The notes beneath the pieces were generated by a model. That model did not search any database. It was not told where the DNA came from and worked only from the letters and a program-made list of their open reading frames with translations. Of a stretch of 64,000 nt of DNA, positions 1 to 9,100 are shown in pieces; position 1 is the first letter of the stretch, and the number at the start of each line of letters is the position of its first letter. The position numbers and the translations under genes are program-made. Source of the stretch: Sporomusaceae bacterium (GTDB lineage Bacteria > Bacillota > Negativicutes > UBA1444); assembly GCA_018434355.1 (NCBI GenBank), contig JAHDPL010000024.1:62001-126000 (forward strand). Reading direction: 5' to 3'.

Positions 1-1
1 G

Positions 2-307
2 CTGGCCAATGATGCCTGCCGCGAACTGACCCGCGAAGGAAAGGGGAAGATTTATTGTCTAGCTGGGGTAGGAGGGCATATTGCCGGAATTATTGACACA
101 GCAAAAAAATCTGAGGCAGTTATCGCTGTGGACGGTTGTGGAGTTAAATGTGCGCTGAAGGCACTAGAGGCAGCTGACGTGCCAGTAAGTGAACATATCG
201 TGCTGACCGACCATGGGTTTGCCAAAACCGCCGAACTGTGGCCGGAAAAGGCAACAATAAACTCTGCAAAAGCAACAATACTAAATAAAATGGAGCTGCA
301 TTCATAA
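2..307 (+). CDS. DGC-domain putative zinc-binding protein (3' part)
   Basis: The reading frame is open from the left edge to TAA at 305-307, giving the last 101 residues of a protein whose start lies outside the window. It contains GGHIAG and, about residue 47 of the visible part, VDGCGVKCA, the Cys-rich signature after which the DGC family (putative metal-binding proteins) is named. The C-terminal part has EHIVLTD, also usual in this family. The biochemical function of DGC proteins is not established. They are often found near redox, arsenic or metal genes, which fits the DUF2703 and respiratory genes downstream. A 26-base gap separates it from the next gene, so the two may be co-transcribed. 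Family assignment is fairly sure; role unknown. Confidence 0.7.
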   Translation: MANDACRELTREGKGKIYCLAGVGGHIAGIIDTAKKSEAVIAVDGCGVKCALKALEAADVPVSEHIVLTDHGFAKTAELWPEKATINSAKATILNKMELHS

Positions 308-333
308 TCAATTTTGCAACAGGGGTGAGAACA

Positions 334-564
334 ATGGGCGGTTTTCCTTATTGGGGAGTAAATCCTGGTTTTCCTTGGTTTCTGCTGATTATGCCAGTGA
401 TGTTTATTGCGATGATGTTTTTCTTTTGCCGGATCGGATTTTGCCGTGATCAGAGGAGAGCGTCTGCTTGTTGGAGTCGCTCGAATCATTATAATGGTTT
501 GGTTGATGAGGTCGCGGCGCTTCGCAAAGAAGTGGATGCATTGAAAAGAATGGTGGTTAAGTAA
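334..564 (+). CDS. Small single-span membrane protein, function unknown
   Basis: A 76-residue protein if started at ATG 334, which has AGGGG at 321-325 eight bases upstream. A GTG at 325 is possible but lies inside that site. The N-terminal half is Gly/Pro/aromatic and runs into one hydrophobic segment (about residues 14-33, including PVMFIAMMFFF). The C-terminal 20 residues form a heptad-like amphipathic helix (LVDEVAALRKEVDALKRM) suggesting a short coiled coil. I do not recognise a family. It lies between the DGC gene and the DUF2703 gene, so a membrane-anchoring or scaffold role beside the metal/sulfur proteins is only a guess. Confidence 0.55.
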   Translation: MGGFPYWGVNPGFPWFLLIMPVMFIAMMFFFCRIGFCRDQRRASACWSRSNHYNGLVDEVAALRKEVDALKRMVVK

Positions 565-635
565 GTACTAAACTTTGTATGGCAGGAAGTGAATGACAAA
601 GCGTCGAACTTTTCGGCTAGAGGAGTGTGGGTATT

Positions 636-1187
636 ATGTCACAAGAACAAAACAAAGTAGGCGAGACCGGTTGTTGCTGCGGCGCGAGCTGCTGCGATGA
701 ACCGGCGAAAGAGTTTGGCAAACGCCAGGTCATCATCGATTTTCTCTATCTGGACCTGGAGGTTTGCAGCTGGTGCAAGGGGACCGGCGAAAATCTCGAC
801 GGGGCATTGGCTCAGGTGGCGGGAGTGTTGCAAGCCGCGGGCGTCGAAGTGAAGGTGAACCGGATTCATGTCGACAGCGAAGAAAAAGCGGTGACGCATC
901 GCTTTGCCAGCTCGCCAACGATTCGCGTGAACGTCAGGGACATCCAGCTGGAAGGCAAAGAGAGCAAATGCGATTCCTGCGGCGATTTGTGCGGCGACGA
1001 GGTGGATTGCCGGATATGGCTGTATCAGGGCAAAGAGTACACCAGCCCGCCGCCGGCGATGATCGTCGATGCGATTCTGCGTGCAGTCTATGGACAGCCG
1101 GCTGCAGTGGCAGCAGCAGTTTGCGAACCGTTCGTGCTGCCGGATAACCTGCGAAAATTCTTCCAAGCGATGAAAAACAAAAAGTAA
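636..1187 (+). CDS. DUF2703 family cysteine-rich protein
   Basis: 183 residues from ATG 636 (AGAGGAG at 619-625, ten bases before); a GTG at 627 would add three residues. The protein is soluble and strikingly Cys-rich: a CCCGASCC cluster near residue 15, a CSWC CxxC pair near residue 45 within a thioredoxin-like strand (IDFLYLDLEVCSWC), then CDSCGDLCGDEVDC near residue 120. This pattern matches the DUF2703 family. Such proteins are poorly characterised but recur beside arsenic and heavy-metal genes; a thiol or metal-binding role is inference. The next gene (PhnD-like) begins 15 bases later, so DUF2703 probably belongs to the sensory operon, linking its function to the signal sensed there. Confidence 0.7.
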   Translation: MSQEQNKVGETGCCCGASCCDEPAKEFGKRQVIIDFLYLDLEVCSWCKGTGENLDGALAQVAGVLQAAGVEVKVNRIHVDSEEKAVTHRFASSPTIRVNVRDIQLEGKESKCDSCGDLCGDEVDCRIWLYQGKEYTSPPPAMIVDAILRAVYGQPAAVAAAVCEPFVLPDNLRKFFQAMKNKK

Positions 1188-1202
1188 CGAAGGAGCATTC
1201 GT

Positions 1203-2126
1203 TTGAAGCGGTTATCCTGGATAGGTATGGTTATGGGTTGTTTGCTGCTGGCTGGTTTGTTGGCAGGCTGTTCTACGCCAGCCGTTAAAACGGTCAGATT
1301 GCAGGACCCTGACGCCCGAATGCCGCAGACCGCGCCAAAAGCGTCGGGGGTCTCGCCGTTTCGCGTGGCGGTATCGTCAATTCTTTCACCAATGGAAACA
1401 CTGGACGGTTATGAACCGCTGCTGAAATATCTGGAAGCGCGGCTGGACCGTCCGGTTGTCTTGCTGCAGCGGCGAACCTACCAGGAAGTGAATCAGCTAT
1501 TGCAGGAGCGGGGCGTCGATCTCGCCTTTGTCTGCAGCGGCGGCTATACGGCGGGGCAGGGGATGGAGCTGTTTGCCATGCCGGAAGTGCGGGGCCGTCG
1601 GACCTATCAGTCCTACATCATCGTCCGCAGTTCGCTGCCGTCCAGTTCGCTCACGTCACTGGCGGGGCGTTCGTTTGCTTTTACCGATCCGCTGTCTTTC
1701 TCCGGCCACATGGCGCCGCAGTCGATGCTGATCGCGCAAAAAATTGCGCCGCAAACTCATTTTAGTCGCAGTTTCTTTACCTTCAGCCACGACAATTCGA
1801 TTCGTTCGGTGGTGGAAGGGCTGGTGGACGGAGCGGCGGTGGACAGCATGATTTATGACCGGGTTCTGGCCCAGCGGCCGGAGTGGGCCGGTAAAGTGAG
1901 AATCATCGAGAAATCACTGACGGTTGGCAATCCGCCGGTAGTCGTGCCACAAGGCCTCGATGCGGCGCTAAGGCAGAAGGTCCAGGCGATTTTGCTGCAG
2001 ATGCATGAAGACCCGGCCGGCAGGGAAGCGCTGCGACGTTTGGATTACGATCGATTCGTCCTGCCGGAGCCGGAGCTTTATGAGTCGCTAAAACCAATCT
2101 GGCAGGCGGTGCGGGGGCTATTATGA
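1203..2126 (+). CDS. PhnD-like periplasmic binding lipoprotein, likely sensory
   Basis: 307 residues from TTG 1203, with AAGGAG at 1191-1196. The N terminus has a lipoprotein signal with lipobox LLAGC (Cys about 22), so the mature protein is lipid-anchored outside the inner membrane. The rest matches phosphate/phosphonate-binding PhnD-type proteins: SPFRVAVSSILSP near the start, an EPLLKYLEARL segment and a SFAFTDPLSFSGHMAP region. No ABC permease or ATPase is adjacent. Instead a sensor kinase overlaps it by four bases. PhnD-like proteins partner kinases in tetrathionate (TtrS has this domain fused) and arsenic sensing (AioX, ArrT), so I infer that it detects the oxyanion reduced by the enzyme at 4.4-9.4 kb. 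Confidence 0.8.
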   Translation: MKRLSWIGMVMGCLLLAGLLAGCSTPAVKTVRLQDPDARMPQTAPKASGVSPFRVAVSSILSPMETLDGYEPLLKYLEARLDRPVVLLQRRTYQEVNQLLQERGVDLAFVCSGGYTAGQGMELFAMPEVRGRRTYQSYIIVRSSLPSSSLTSLAGRSFAFTDPLSFSGHMAPQSMLIAQKIAPQTHFSRSFFTFSHDNSIRSVVEGLVDGAAVDSMIYDRVLAQRPEWAGKVRIIEKSLTVGNPPVVVPQGLDAALRQKVQAILLQMHEDPAGREALRRLDYDRFVLPEPELYESLKPIWQAVRGLL

Positions 2127-3532
2127 GACTGCTCGGTCGTTTGAATTTTTTCAGCCGGATGGCATTGACGCTGTCGCTGCTACTGCTGTTTCTCGGCGCG
2201 ATTTCACTCTGGCAGACCCGCCAGACGATCGCCAGCCTGTTTTTTGAACAACAGGGACAACGCGGCCAGTCGCTGGCGGGGCTAGCGGCGGCGCGGGCCG
2301 CCAGCCTGATCCTGGTCAACAACCAGTATGATCTGTATGAACTGCTGCGCGATATGCAACAGACAAACGCGGATGTGCGCTATCTGTTTGTAATCAGTCA
2401 GGATGGAGTCGTGTTGGCGCATACGTTTTCCGGCGGATTTCCGGTCGATCTGCTGAACGCGAACACGCCGCCGACTTTGGCAAAGGGGCAGTCGTTGCTA
2501 CTGGATACCGAGGAAGGCCGGGTGCTTGATGTGGCAGCGCCGATCATGGACGGACGACTTGGCCGGGTGCATGTAGGCCTCAGCGACCGCGGCCTGCAAA
2601 CAGTGTTGGCTGATACGACAAGGCAACTGTGGCTGGACACTTTGTTGGTGCTGGTTGTGGGCGGAGTCGCCGCGTTTCTCTGGGCAAAGAACCTGACCGC
2701 GCCGGTGCGCGAACTGGCGCAGGCGGCTGCGGCGATGACCCGCGGCGACATGAGCCAGCGGGCGAAAGTTTTGTCCGGCGACGAACTGGGCCAACTGGCG
2801 GTGACTTTTAATACGATGTCGGAACATGTGGCCGAATTGGTGCAGGAACTTAGGCGCAAGGAAGAAGTCCGCACCCTGCTGCTGCAGAAGGTGATCGGTG
2901 CACAGGAAGAAGAGCGCAAACGAATCTCCCGTGAGTTGCACGACCAGACCGGTCAGACCCTGACCTCGCTGATGATGGGACTGAAATGCCTGGAGGAAAA
3001 TTCGCCGGTCGGCAGTCGTTGTCATTTGGATGAGCTACGACAGACCGTGCGGCGAACGTTGGATGATTTGCACCGGCTGTCGCTGGAACTAAGGCCGCCG
3101 CTACTTGATGACATGGGACTTCAGGCGGCGGTAAGCCGCTACGTGGAACAGTGGCGCGAGCTGCACCGACTGGATGTGGAAATGCATATTCGCTGGGAAT
3201 GCCCCGAACGGCTCAGCCACGAAGTGGAAGTCGCCGTGTACCGGATCGTGCAGGAAGCATTGACCAATGTCGTGAAGCACGCGAACGCTTCGCATGTCAG
3301 CGTGTTGCTGCGATGCGAAGGAGATAAGTTGTCGGTGGTGGTCGAAGACGATGGTTGCGGCTTTGATACCGACGCGAAACAGCAGGAAGCCGGTGACCGG
3401 CTTGGTCTGTTTGGCATGGAGGAACGGGCGCAACTGGTGGGCGGCAGCCTGACGGTCGAAGCGTCGCCGGGACAGGGGACCGCCGTGTATCTGCGAGTGC
3501 CGGTGCGTTGTCAGGAAGGGGAATTGGTGTGA
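2123..3532 (+). CDS. Membrane sensor histidine kinase (HAMP, HisKA_3), TtrS-like role
   Basis: 469 residues from ATG 2123, overlapping the PhnD-like gene by ATGA. Domain order: transmembrane helix about 9-30, extracytoplasmic domain to about 170, second helix about 175-193 (LLVLVVGGVAAFLW), HAMP about 195-250, then a NarX-type dimerisation domain with RISRELHDQTGQ (phospho-acceptor His about 272). It ends with a HATPase domain (QEALTNVVKHANA, VEDDGCGFD, GLFGMEERA). The extracytoplasmic part is short and probably reads the state of the PhnD-like lipoprotein. Together with the next gene this makes a split version of TtrS/TtrR. Specificity for tetrathionate is inferred from the adjacent reductase. 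Confidence 0.85.
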   Translation: MRLLGRLNFFSRMALTLSLLLLFLGAISLWQTRQTIASLFFEQQGQRGQSLAGLAAARAASLILVNNQYDLYELLRDMQQTNADVRYLFVISQDGVVLAHTFSGGFPVDLLNANTPPTLAKGQSLLLDTEEGRVLDVAAPIMDGRLGRVHVGLSDRGLQTVLADTTRQLWLDTLLVLVVGGVAAFLWAKNLTAPVRELAQAAAAMTRGDMSQRAKVLSGDELGQLAVTFNTMSEHVAELVQELRRKEEVRTLLLQKVIGAQEEERKRISRELHDQTGQTLTSLMMGLKCLEENSPVGSRCHLDELRQTVRRTLDDLHRLSLELRPPLLDDMGLQAAVSRYVEQWRELHRLDVEMHIRWECPERLSHEVEVAVYRIVQEALTNVVKHANASHVSVLLRCEGDKLSVVVEDDGCGFDTDAKQQEAGDRLGLFGMEERAQLVGGSLTVEASPGQGTAVYLRVPVRCQEGELV

Positions 3533-4173
3533 AAAGAATTAGAGTGATGATTGTGGACGATCATGCGATGATCCGTTCCGGTTTGAAAGTACTGTTGGCT
3601 AATTGTCAGGACATCGAAGTGGTAGCCGAGGCGGGCGATGCGGAAGCGGCGCTGCCTTTAGTGGCTGAATGTGCGCCGGATATCGTGCTGCTGGATATTT
3701 CACTGCCGGGTATCAGTGGCCTCGAATGTGTGCGGCGGATACGACGCGACCATGCGGCGGTGCGGGTGATCCTGCTGACGATGCACGAAGATCCGCGCTA
3801 TCTGCAGGAAGGGGTAGCGGCTGGTGCTGCCGGCTACGTGATGAAAAAAGCGGCGGATGATGTGCTGTATCAGGCGATTCGCAGCGTGCAGGCCGGACAG
3901 CTGTTTTTGCCGGCCTGTATGGCGGCGGAACTGTGGCAGTCAGGAAATGGCAATGACAAGGGCGATGCCGTGCAGGCGAGCCGACCGCTCAGCGAGCAGG
4001 AAACCAAGGTGCTTACTCTGATCGCGCGCGGTTTTTCCAACGCCGAAATTGCGGCGGAGCTATTGATCAGTGTGAAGACGGTCGAGACCTACAAAGCGCG
4101 CCTGCTGGAAAAGCTGAATGTGACCAAGCGGTCAGAACTAGTCAAGTATGCGATCGAGCAAGGGTTGTTGTAA
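3529..4173 (+). CDS. NarL/LuxR-family response regulator, TtrR-like role
   Basis: 214 residues from GTG 3529, which overlaps the kinase stop by four bases and has GGAAGGGG just upstream. The receiver domain occupies residues 1-120 with acidic pocket VDD at 9-11, phospho-acceptor Asp56 (DIVLLDISLPG) and Lys about 106. A LuxR-type helix-turn-helix follows at about 150-210 (LSEQETKVLTLIARGFSNAEIA, then KTVETYKARLLEKLNV). It is the cognate regulator of the overlapping kinase. The likely target is the palindrome at 4269-4290 in front of the reductase genes, because NarL-type proteins bind inverted repeats. A terminator follows the gene. Confidence 0.87.
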   Translation: MKRIRVMIVDDHAMIRSGLKVLLANCQDIEVVAEAGDAEAALPLVAECAPDIVLLDISLPGISGLECVRRIRRDHAAVRVILLTMHEDPRYLQEGVAAGAAGYVMKKAADDVLYQAIRSVQAGQLFLPACMAAELWQSGNGNDKGDAVQASRPLSEQETKVLTLIARGFSNAEIAAELLISVKTVETYKARLLEKLNVTKRSELVKYAIEQGLL

Positions 4174-4190
4174 AAAGAGTATGAACCGGC

Positions 4191-4236
4191 AAAGCTGTGT
4201 GTGAACTAAGCCAAAGTTCTCACGCAGCTTTTTTAT
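4191..4236 (+). terminator. Intrinsic terminator after the response-regulator gene
   Basis: AAGCTGTGTGTGAACT pairs with AGTTCTCACGCAGCTT with mostly canonical and G-U pairs, followed by a run of six T. It begins 18 bases after the stop at 4173 and separates the sensory operon from the reductase operon. Confidence 0.75.
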
Positions 4237-4268
4237 TGTATTCAGGGTTCCCCATATTTTTTCTATTA

Positions 4269-4290
4269 TTGTCAGGGATATTCCTGACAA
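4269..4290. promoter_or_regulatory. Perfect inverted repeat upstream of ttrB-like gene, probable regulator site
   Basis: TTGTCAGG, six bases (GATATT), CCTGACAA: a perfect 8+8 palindrome centred about 104 bases before ttrB. It lies between the terminator of the sensory operon and a promoter-like pair at 4322-4349. NarL-type regulators bind such repeats, so the regulator at 3529-4173 is the obvious candidate. Binding itself is inferred. Confidence 0.6.
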
Positions 4291-4321
4291 ACAATGCGAG
4301 TTTTCCTGATACCGTAATTCT

Positions 4322-4349
4322 TTGGTCGGATGTAAAATAAAGATAATAT
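4322..4349 (+). promoter_or_regulatory. Possible promoter of the reductase operon
   Basis: TTGGTC (4322-4327), 16 bases, TAATAT (4344-4349). The -35 element is weak, as expected for a promoter that needs an activator bound upstream at 4269-4290. The predicted start of transcription is about 30 bases before the ATG at 4384. Confidence 0.4.
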
Positions 4350-4383
4350 TGCGACTATTTTGCAAAAAGGGGGAATTGCGCAC

Positions 4384-5091
4384 ATGGCTCAGCAAGATAT
4401 TTTGATTGTGATGCAAGCCGATCTGGAGCGGGCGCTGAAGAAACCGGCAGGCCAGCGCCGCTGGGCAATGCTGATCGACACGCGGAAATGCGTCGGTTGC
4501 CATGCCTGCACCATCGGTTGTATCTCGGAACACAAGTTGCCGCCGGGTGTGGTGTATCGGCCGGTGATCGACCAAATGTCGGGGGTCTATCCGGATGTGA
4601 AACGAAAGTTCATTCCCAGGCCCTGTTTCCAGTGTGAAAATCCTTCCTGCGTCAGCGTTTGTCCGGTCGGCGCGACGAAAAAAGAAGCCGACGGAATTGT
4701 GTCGATCAACTATGAAACCTGTATCGGCTGCCGTTCCTGCGTGGCCAATTGCCCTTACGGCGCTCGCACATTTGACCGGGGCGTCGATTACACCGAGGAC
4801 ACTCCACAAAAGCAGCCGTACGAAGCGGCGACATTTTACGAATATGACAAAGCCTGGAAGCGCGAAAACCACCGATCGGCTGTCGTCGGTAGCGCCCGCA
4901 AGTGCCATTTCTGCACCAGCCGATTGACCAAGGGGCTGCTTCCCGTCTGTGTCACCACCTGCATCGGTCGGGCCACCTATTTCGGCGACCTGAAGGATGA
5001 ACAGTCGTTGTTGGTCCAGACTCTGAAAAAAGGCAAACCGTATCGATTCAAGGAAGAGACCGGGAATGACCCCCAGGTCTACTACTTATAG
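4384..5091 (+). CDS. ttrB: Reductase iron-sulfur subunit, TtrB-like (4 x [4Fe-4S])
   Basis: 235 residues from ATG 4384, with AGGGGG at 4368-4373; a TTG at 4360 is in frame but lies before that site. Four Cys groups typical of the DmsB/NrfC/TtrB family are present: CVGCHACTIGC near residue 35, CFQCENPSCVSVCPVG near 80, CIGCRSCVANCPYG near 117, and CHFCTSR...CVTTC near 175-190. Each group supplies ligands for one [4Fe-4S] cluster, giving an electron wire from the membrane subunit to the molybdenum subunit. There is no signal peptide, so export would be by hitch-hiking with the Tat-dependent catalytic subunit. The gene ends 12 bases before ttrC. Confidence 0.85.
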   Translation: MAQQDILIVMQADLERALKKPAGQRRWAMLIDTRKCVGCHACTIGCISEHKLPPGVVYRPVIDQMSGVYPDVKRKFIPRPCFQCENPSCVSVCPVGATKKEADGIVSINYETCIGCRSCVANCPYGARTFDRGVDYTEDTPQKQPYEAATFYEYDKAWKRENHRSAVVGSARKCHFCTSRLTKGLLPVCVTTCIGRATYFGDLKDEQSLLVQTLKKGKPYRFKEETGNDPQVYYL

Positions 5092-5103
5092 GAGGTGCAG
5101 GCA

Positions 5104-6168
5104 GTGATGAAAACAGTGCGAACCCTGTTGCTCCTGCTGTTTGTTGCCGGAATTGCGGCGGCGTTCGGTAAAGCGTTCCTTTGGGGCGAGAGCGTGACGA
5201 AATACGGCGCGTACGTGCCCTGGGGACTATGGATCGGAATTTATATCGCTTTGGTCGGTGCTGCGGCCGGCTCTGTTGTATGGGGCGCCTGGTTGTCACC
5301 ACAAAATGGCGACGGAAAAGGGACGGAAATTGGGTCGGCGCTATTGGCTGCCGCCCTCTGTCTGGCTTTTGGCCTGGCGTTCGTTGGCATCGATCTCGGC
5401 AAACCGCTACAAGGGTTTCGGATTTTTCTGCATCCATCGTTTGCTTCGCCGCTGGCCTGGGCTTCCTGGTTGTATGGACTGTTCTTCGTCTGTGTGGCCG
5501 GCTATTTCCTGACGGCGATGAAAAGGCCGTTGCTGCTGCTGGCGGCGGTCGTCGCCATCGGCTTTACCGTGGCAGAAGCGCTGTTCTTCGGCCAGATGGT
5601 ATCTCGCCCATTGTGGAACTCTTGGCTCACTACGCTGCTGTTTTTGACGGCCGCTGCCTCGGCAGGCGCCGCTCTGTTGCTGCTTGTTTGGCAGGGGACC
5701 GGATTAACGGTCGATTCGGCGGCTGTGGCAAAACTGCGGAAGGCTTTGGCCGCTTCGCTTATCGCCTATGCGATTGTGGAGGGTATTGACGTGGCGATGG
5801 CACTGTCCGGCTCGCCGGAAAAAGTGTTGGCTGTCAAACGGATGATTGCCTCCTATGGATTTTGGCTGCTCTATGGCGTGATCGGCACGTTGATTCCTCT
5901 GTTCTTGTTGTTGCGGACGGAACGGACGTTGCTGGCAGCAGGATTGTCGCTGGTTGGCGCGGTCGGTTCCAAGTATGCGTTTGTCCGCTACGGCTTTGTA
6001 CCCGAGCCGTTGCCGGGACTGGCCAAGTCCTTCCAGGACGCGGCGCTGCAGACCCGCTATTTTCCCTCGATGGTGGAGTGGGTTGTGGCGGTCGGCCTAT
6101 TGGCAGGGCTTGTCTGGGTGATCCTGTGGGCGGTCGAAAAGATTCTGATGCCGAAAGCGGCGCAATGA
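5104..6168 (+). CDS. ttrC: NrfD/TtrC-like membrane quinol-oxidising subunit
   Basis: 354 residues from GTG 5104, eight bases after AGGAGG at 5090-5095; ATG 5107 is equally usable. The protein is almost entirely hydrophobic with about nine membrane helices. It contains the GAYVPWGLWIGIYIALVGAAAGS stretch near the start that is characteristic of NrfD-family subunits, which pass quinol electrons to the iron-sulfur subunit without haem. The order B-C-A is that of ttrBCA in Salmonella and also of srdBCA selenate reductase. Length is near the TtrC norm. It is followed by the catalytic subunit after 15 bases. Confidence 0.82.
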   Translation: MMKTVRTLLLLLFVAGIAAAFGKAFLWGESVTKYGAYVPWGLWIGIYIALVGAAAGSVVWGAWLSPQNGDGKGTEIGSALLAAALCLAFGLAFVGIDLGKPLQGFRIFLHPSFASPLAWASWLYGLFFVCVAGYFLTAMKRPLLLLAAVVAIGFTVAEALFFGQMVSRPLWNSWLTTLLFLTAAASAGAALLLLVWQGTGLTVDSAAVAKLRKALAASLIAYAIVEGIDVAMALSGSPEKVLAVKRMIASYGFWLLYGVIGTLIPLFLLLRTERTLLAAGLSLVGAVGSKYAFVRYGFVPEPLPGLAKSFQDAALQTRYFPSMVEWVVAVGLLAGLVWVILWAVEKILMPKAAQ

Positions 6169-6183
6169 AAGGAGGAATGATCC

Positions 6184-9100
6184 GTGGATAAGCAAAAAGG
6201 ACTGCTCGATGAAGTGTTGGGTCAATCGCTGGACCGTCGTTCCTTTCTGGCTGGCAGCGCTGCCGTAGGTTGTGCGGCGCTGGTGGGCAGTTCGCTGGAA
6301 TGGCAGAGCCTGATGCAAAAAGCCAGTGCCGGAACCCTGACGCCGGCTGATGAATACAAATTGAACCAGGCCGAGCGGACGATTTATACGGTCTGTCTCA
6401 ACTGCAACACCGGTTGCGGCGTCAAAGCCAAAATCGCCGACGGCGGGCTGGTGAAGGTGGATGGCAATCCTTATTCACCCTGGACGATGATGCCGCATCT
6501 GGACTACAACCGCAAGGTGCAGGACGCGGCCCGGATCGACGGGGCGATCTGTCCCAAGGGCCAGGCCAGCCTGCAGATTTACTATGACCCGTACCGTATC
6601 CGCAAGGTGCTAAAGCGCGCCGGCAAGCGGGGCGAGAATAAGTGGGTCACGGTGCCGTTCGATCAGGCGGTCAATGAGATCGTCGAGGGAGGTAAGCTGT
6701 TCGCCAAGGTTCCCGGCGAGGAAAACCGCGAAGTGGAAGGTCTGAAGACTTTGTACGCCGTCAAGGACCCCAAGGTGATGAAGGATATGGGCGACGCCGT
6801 GTCGCAAATTTGGGCCGAAAAGGACAAAGCGAAGAAACAGGCGCTGGTACAGGCGTTTCAGCTAAAATTCAAAGAACACCTCGGCGCGATGATCGACCCG
6901 GCGCATCCCGACTTTGGACCGAAAAACAACCAGTTCTGCTTCTGGTGGGGCCGACTGAAGGACGGACGCGGCGACATCATCAAGCGGTTTACGCTCGATT
7001 CGATGGGGTCGACCAATGCCCACGGCCATACTACCGTCTGCCAGGGTTCGCTGTATTTCACCGGTAAGGCGATGAGCGAACAGTGGCGCTATGATGCCAA
7101 GAAAAACGCCTATTCCTGGACCGGCGGCCAGAAATTCTACTGGCAGGGTGAACTGGAAGGGGCCGAGTTTGTCATCTTTGTCGGCGCCAATGTGTTTGAA
7201 GCCAACTACGGGCCGCCGATGCGTACACAGCGGATCACCGAAGGCGTATCTTCGGGCCGGCTGAAATATGCGGTCATCGACCCGGTGTACCGCAAGGCGA
7301 CGGCTCATGCCTGGAAATGGCTGCCGGTCAAACCGGGCCGCGATGCGGCGATTGCCCTCGGCATGATCCGCTGGATTCTCGACAATAAGAAATATGACGC
7401 GAAATACCTGTCCTGCGCCAACAAGGCGGCGGCCAAAGCCGCAGGCGAACCGACCTGGTGCAATGCCAGCTGGTTGGTAAAAATCGTCGACGGCAAGCCG
7501 CGCGGTCTGCTGAAGGCCCATGAAGCGGGACTGCCGGATGTGATGCTGGAGAAGGACGGCAAGAGCTATCGACAGGAGAACTTTGTCGCGATGGCTGCTG
7601 GCCAGCCGGCAGCAGTCGATCCCTACGACGAAAAGACGGCGGTGAACGGCGACCTGTTCTTCCAGGGCGAAGTCAATGGCATCAAGGTCAAGACGGCCCT
7701 GCAAATTCTGCTGGAAGAAGCGGCTTCAAAAAATATCGCGGAATGGGCCAAAGAAGCCGATGTCAAACCGGCTGACCTTGAAGAGTTGGCCCGTGAGTTC
7801 ACCAGCCACGGCAAGAAAGCGGTGGTCGACATCCACCGCGGCGTATCCCAGCACACCAGCGGCTACTACAACGTGCTGGCCTGGAACACGCTGAACCTTT
7901 TGATCGGCAACCTCGACCACCGGGGCGGCTTCATCAAGCTTTCCACCTTCAGCCATCGCGGCGACAAGGCGGGGCAATCCTATAATGTCAGCAAGCATCC
8001 GAAAAAGCTGTCCGGCTTTGGCCTGAACATCATCCGGGCCGGTATAAAGTATGAAGATACCACTATTTTTAATGGCTATCCGGCCAAACGGGCCTGGTTC
8101 CCGCTGGCCAGCGACATCCACCAGGAAGTGGCGACGTCAGCCGGCGACCTGTATCCGTATCAGCTGAAATGCCTGATCATGTACATGAATTCGGCGATTT
8201 ACTCGGTACCGTCGGGGCAGGGGATCATCGACGCATTGTCAGACCCAAAAAAACTGCCGCTTGTGATCTCGTCCGACATCATGGTTGGCGAAACTTCGTT
8301 GTACGCCGACTATATTTTCCCCGATTTGACCTATCTGGAGCGCTGGGAGTTCCATGGCTCTCACCCGAACATCCCGTTCAAGGTCCAGCCGGTTCGTCAG
8401 CCGGCGGCGATTCCGCTCACCGAGACCGTCAAAGTGTTCGGGCAGGAGATGCCTTGCTCGATTGAAGCGTTGTTGCTGGCGTTGGCGGAAAAGATGAACC
8501 TGCCGGGATTCGGTCCGGACGGGTTCGACAAGGGAGTCGCCTTGTCCCATTTCGACCACCAATACCTGAAACAGGTCGCCAATATCGCCACCGACGGCAA
8601 GGCGGTACCGGATGCCGATGACGAAGAGGTAAAAATCTTCCTGGAGGCGCGCAAGCATCTGCCGAAAACGGTGTTTGACCCGGAACGCTGGAAGGCGGCC
8701 TGCGGCGGCGAAAAGTTCTGGCGCAAAGTCATCTATGTGCTGAATCGCGGCGGCCGGTTCGAAGAACATGCGGCAGCCTGGGACGGTACAAAAGTGAAAA
8801 ACAAATACGGCACCTATGCCAGCATGTATTGCGAGAAGACCGCAACGACACGCAATGCGATGAACGGGCAATACTTCAACGGAATCGCCACCTATGTGCC
8901 GGACATCACCGACTGCAGCGGCAAGAGAGTCGATGATTCAGCCGGCGGTTATGACCTGACCCTGCTCACCGGCAAGACGATCCAGCACACCAAGTCGCGT
9001 ACCAACGGTTCTTACTGGCTGCTGGCGCTGGAACCGGAGAACGGACTGAAGATCAATCCGATCGACGCCAAACGGCTCGGTTTCAAAGACGGCGACCGGG

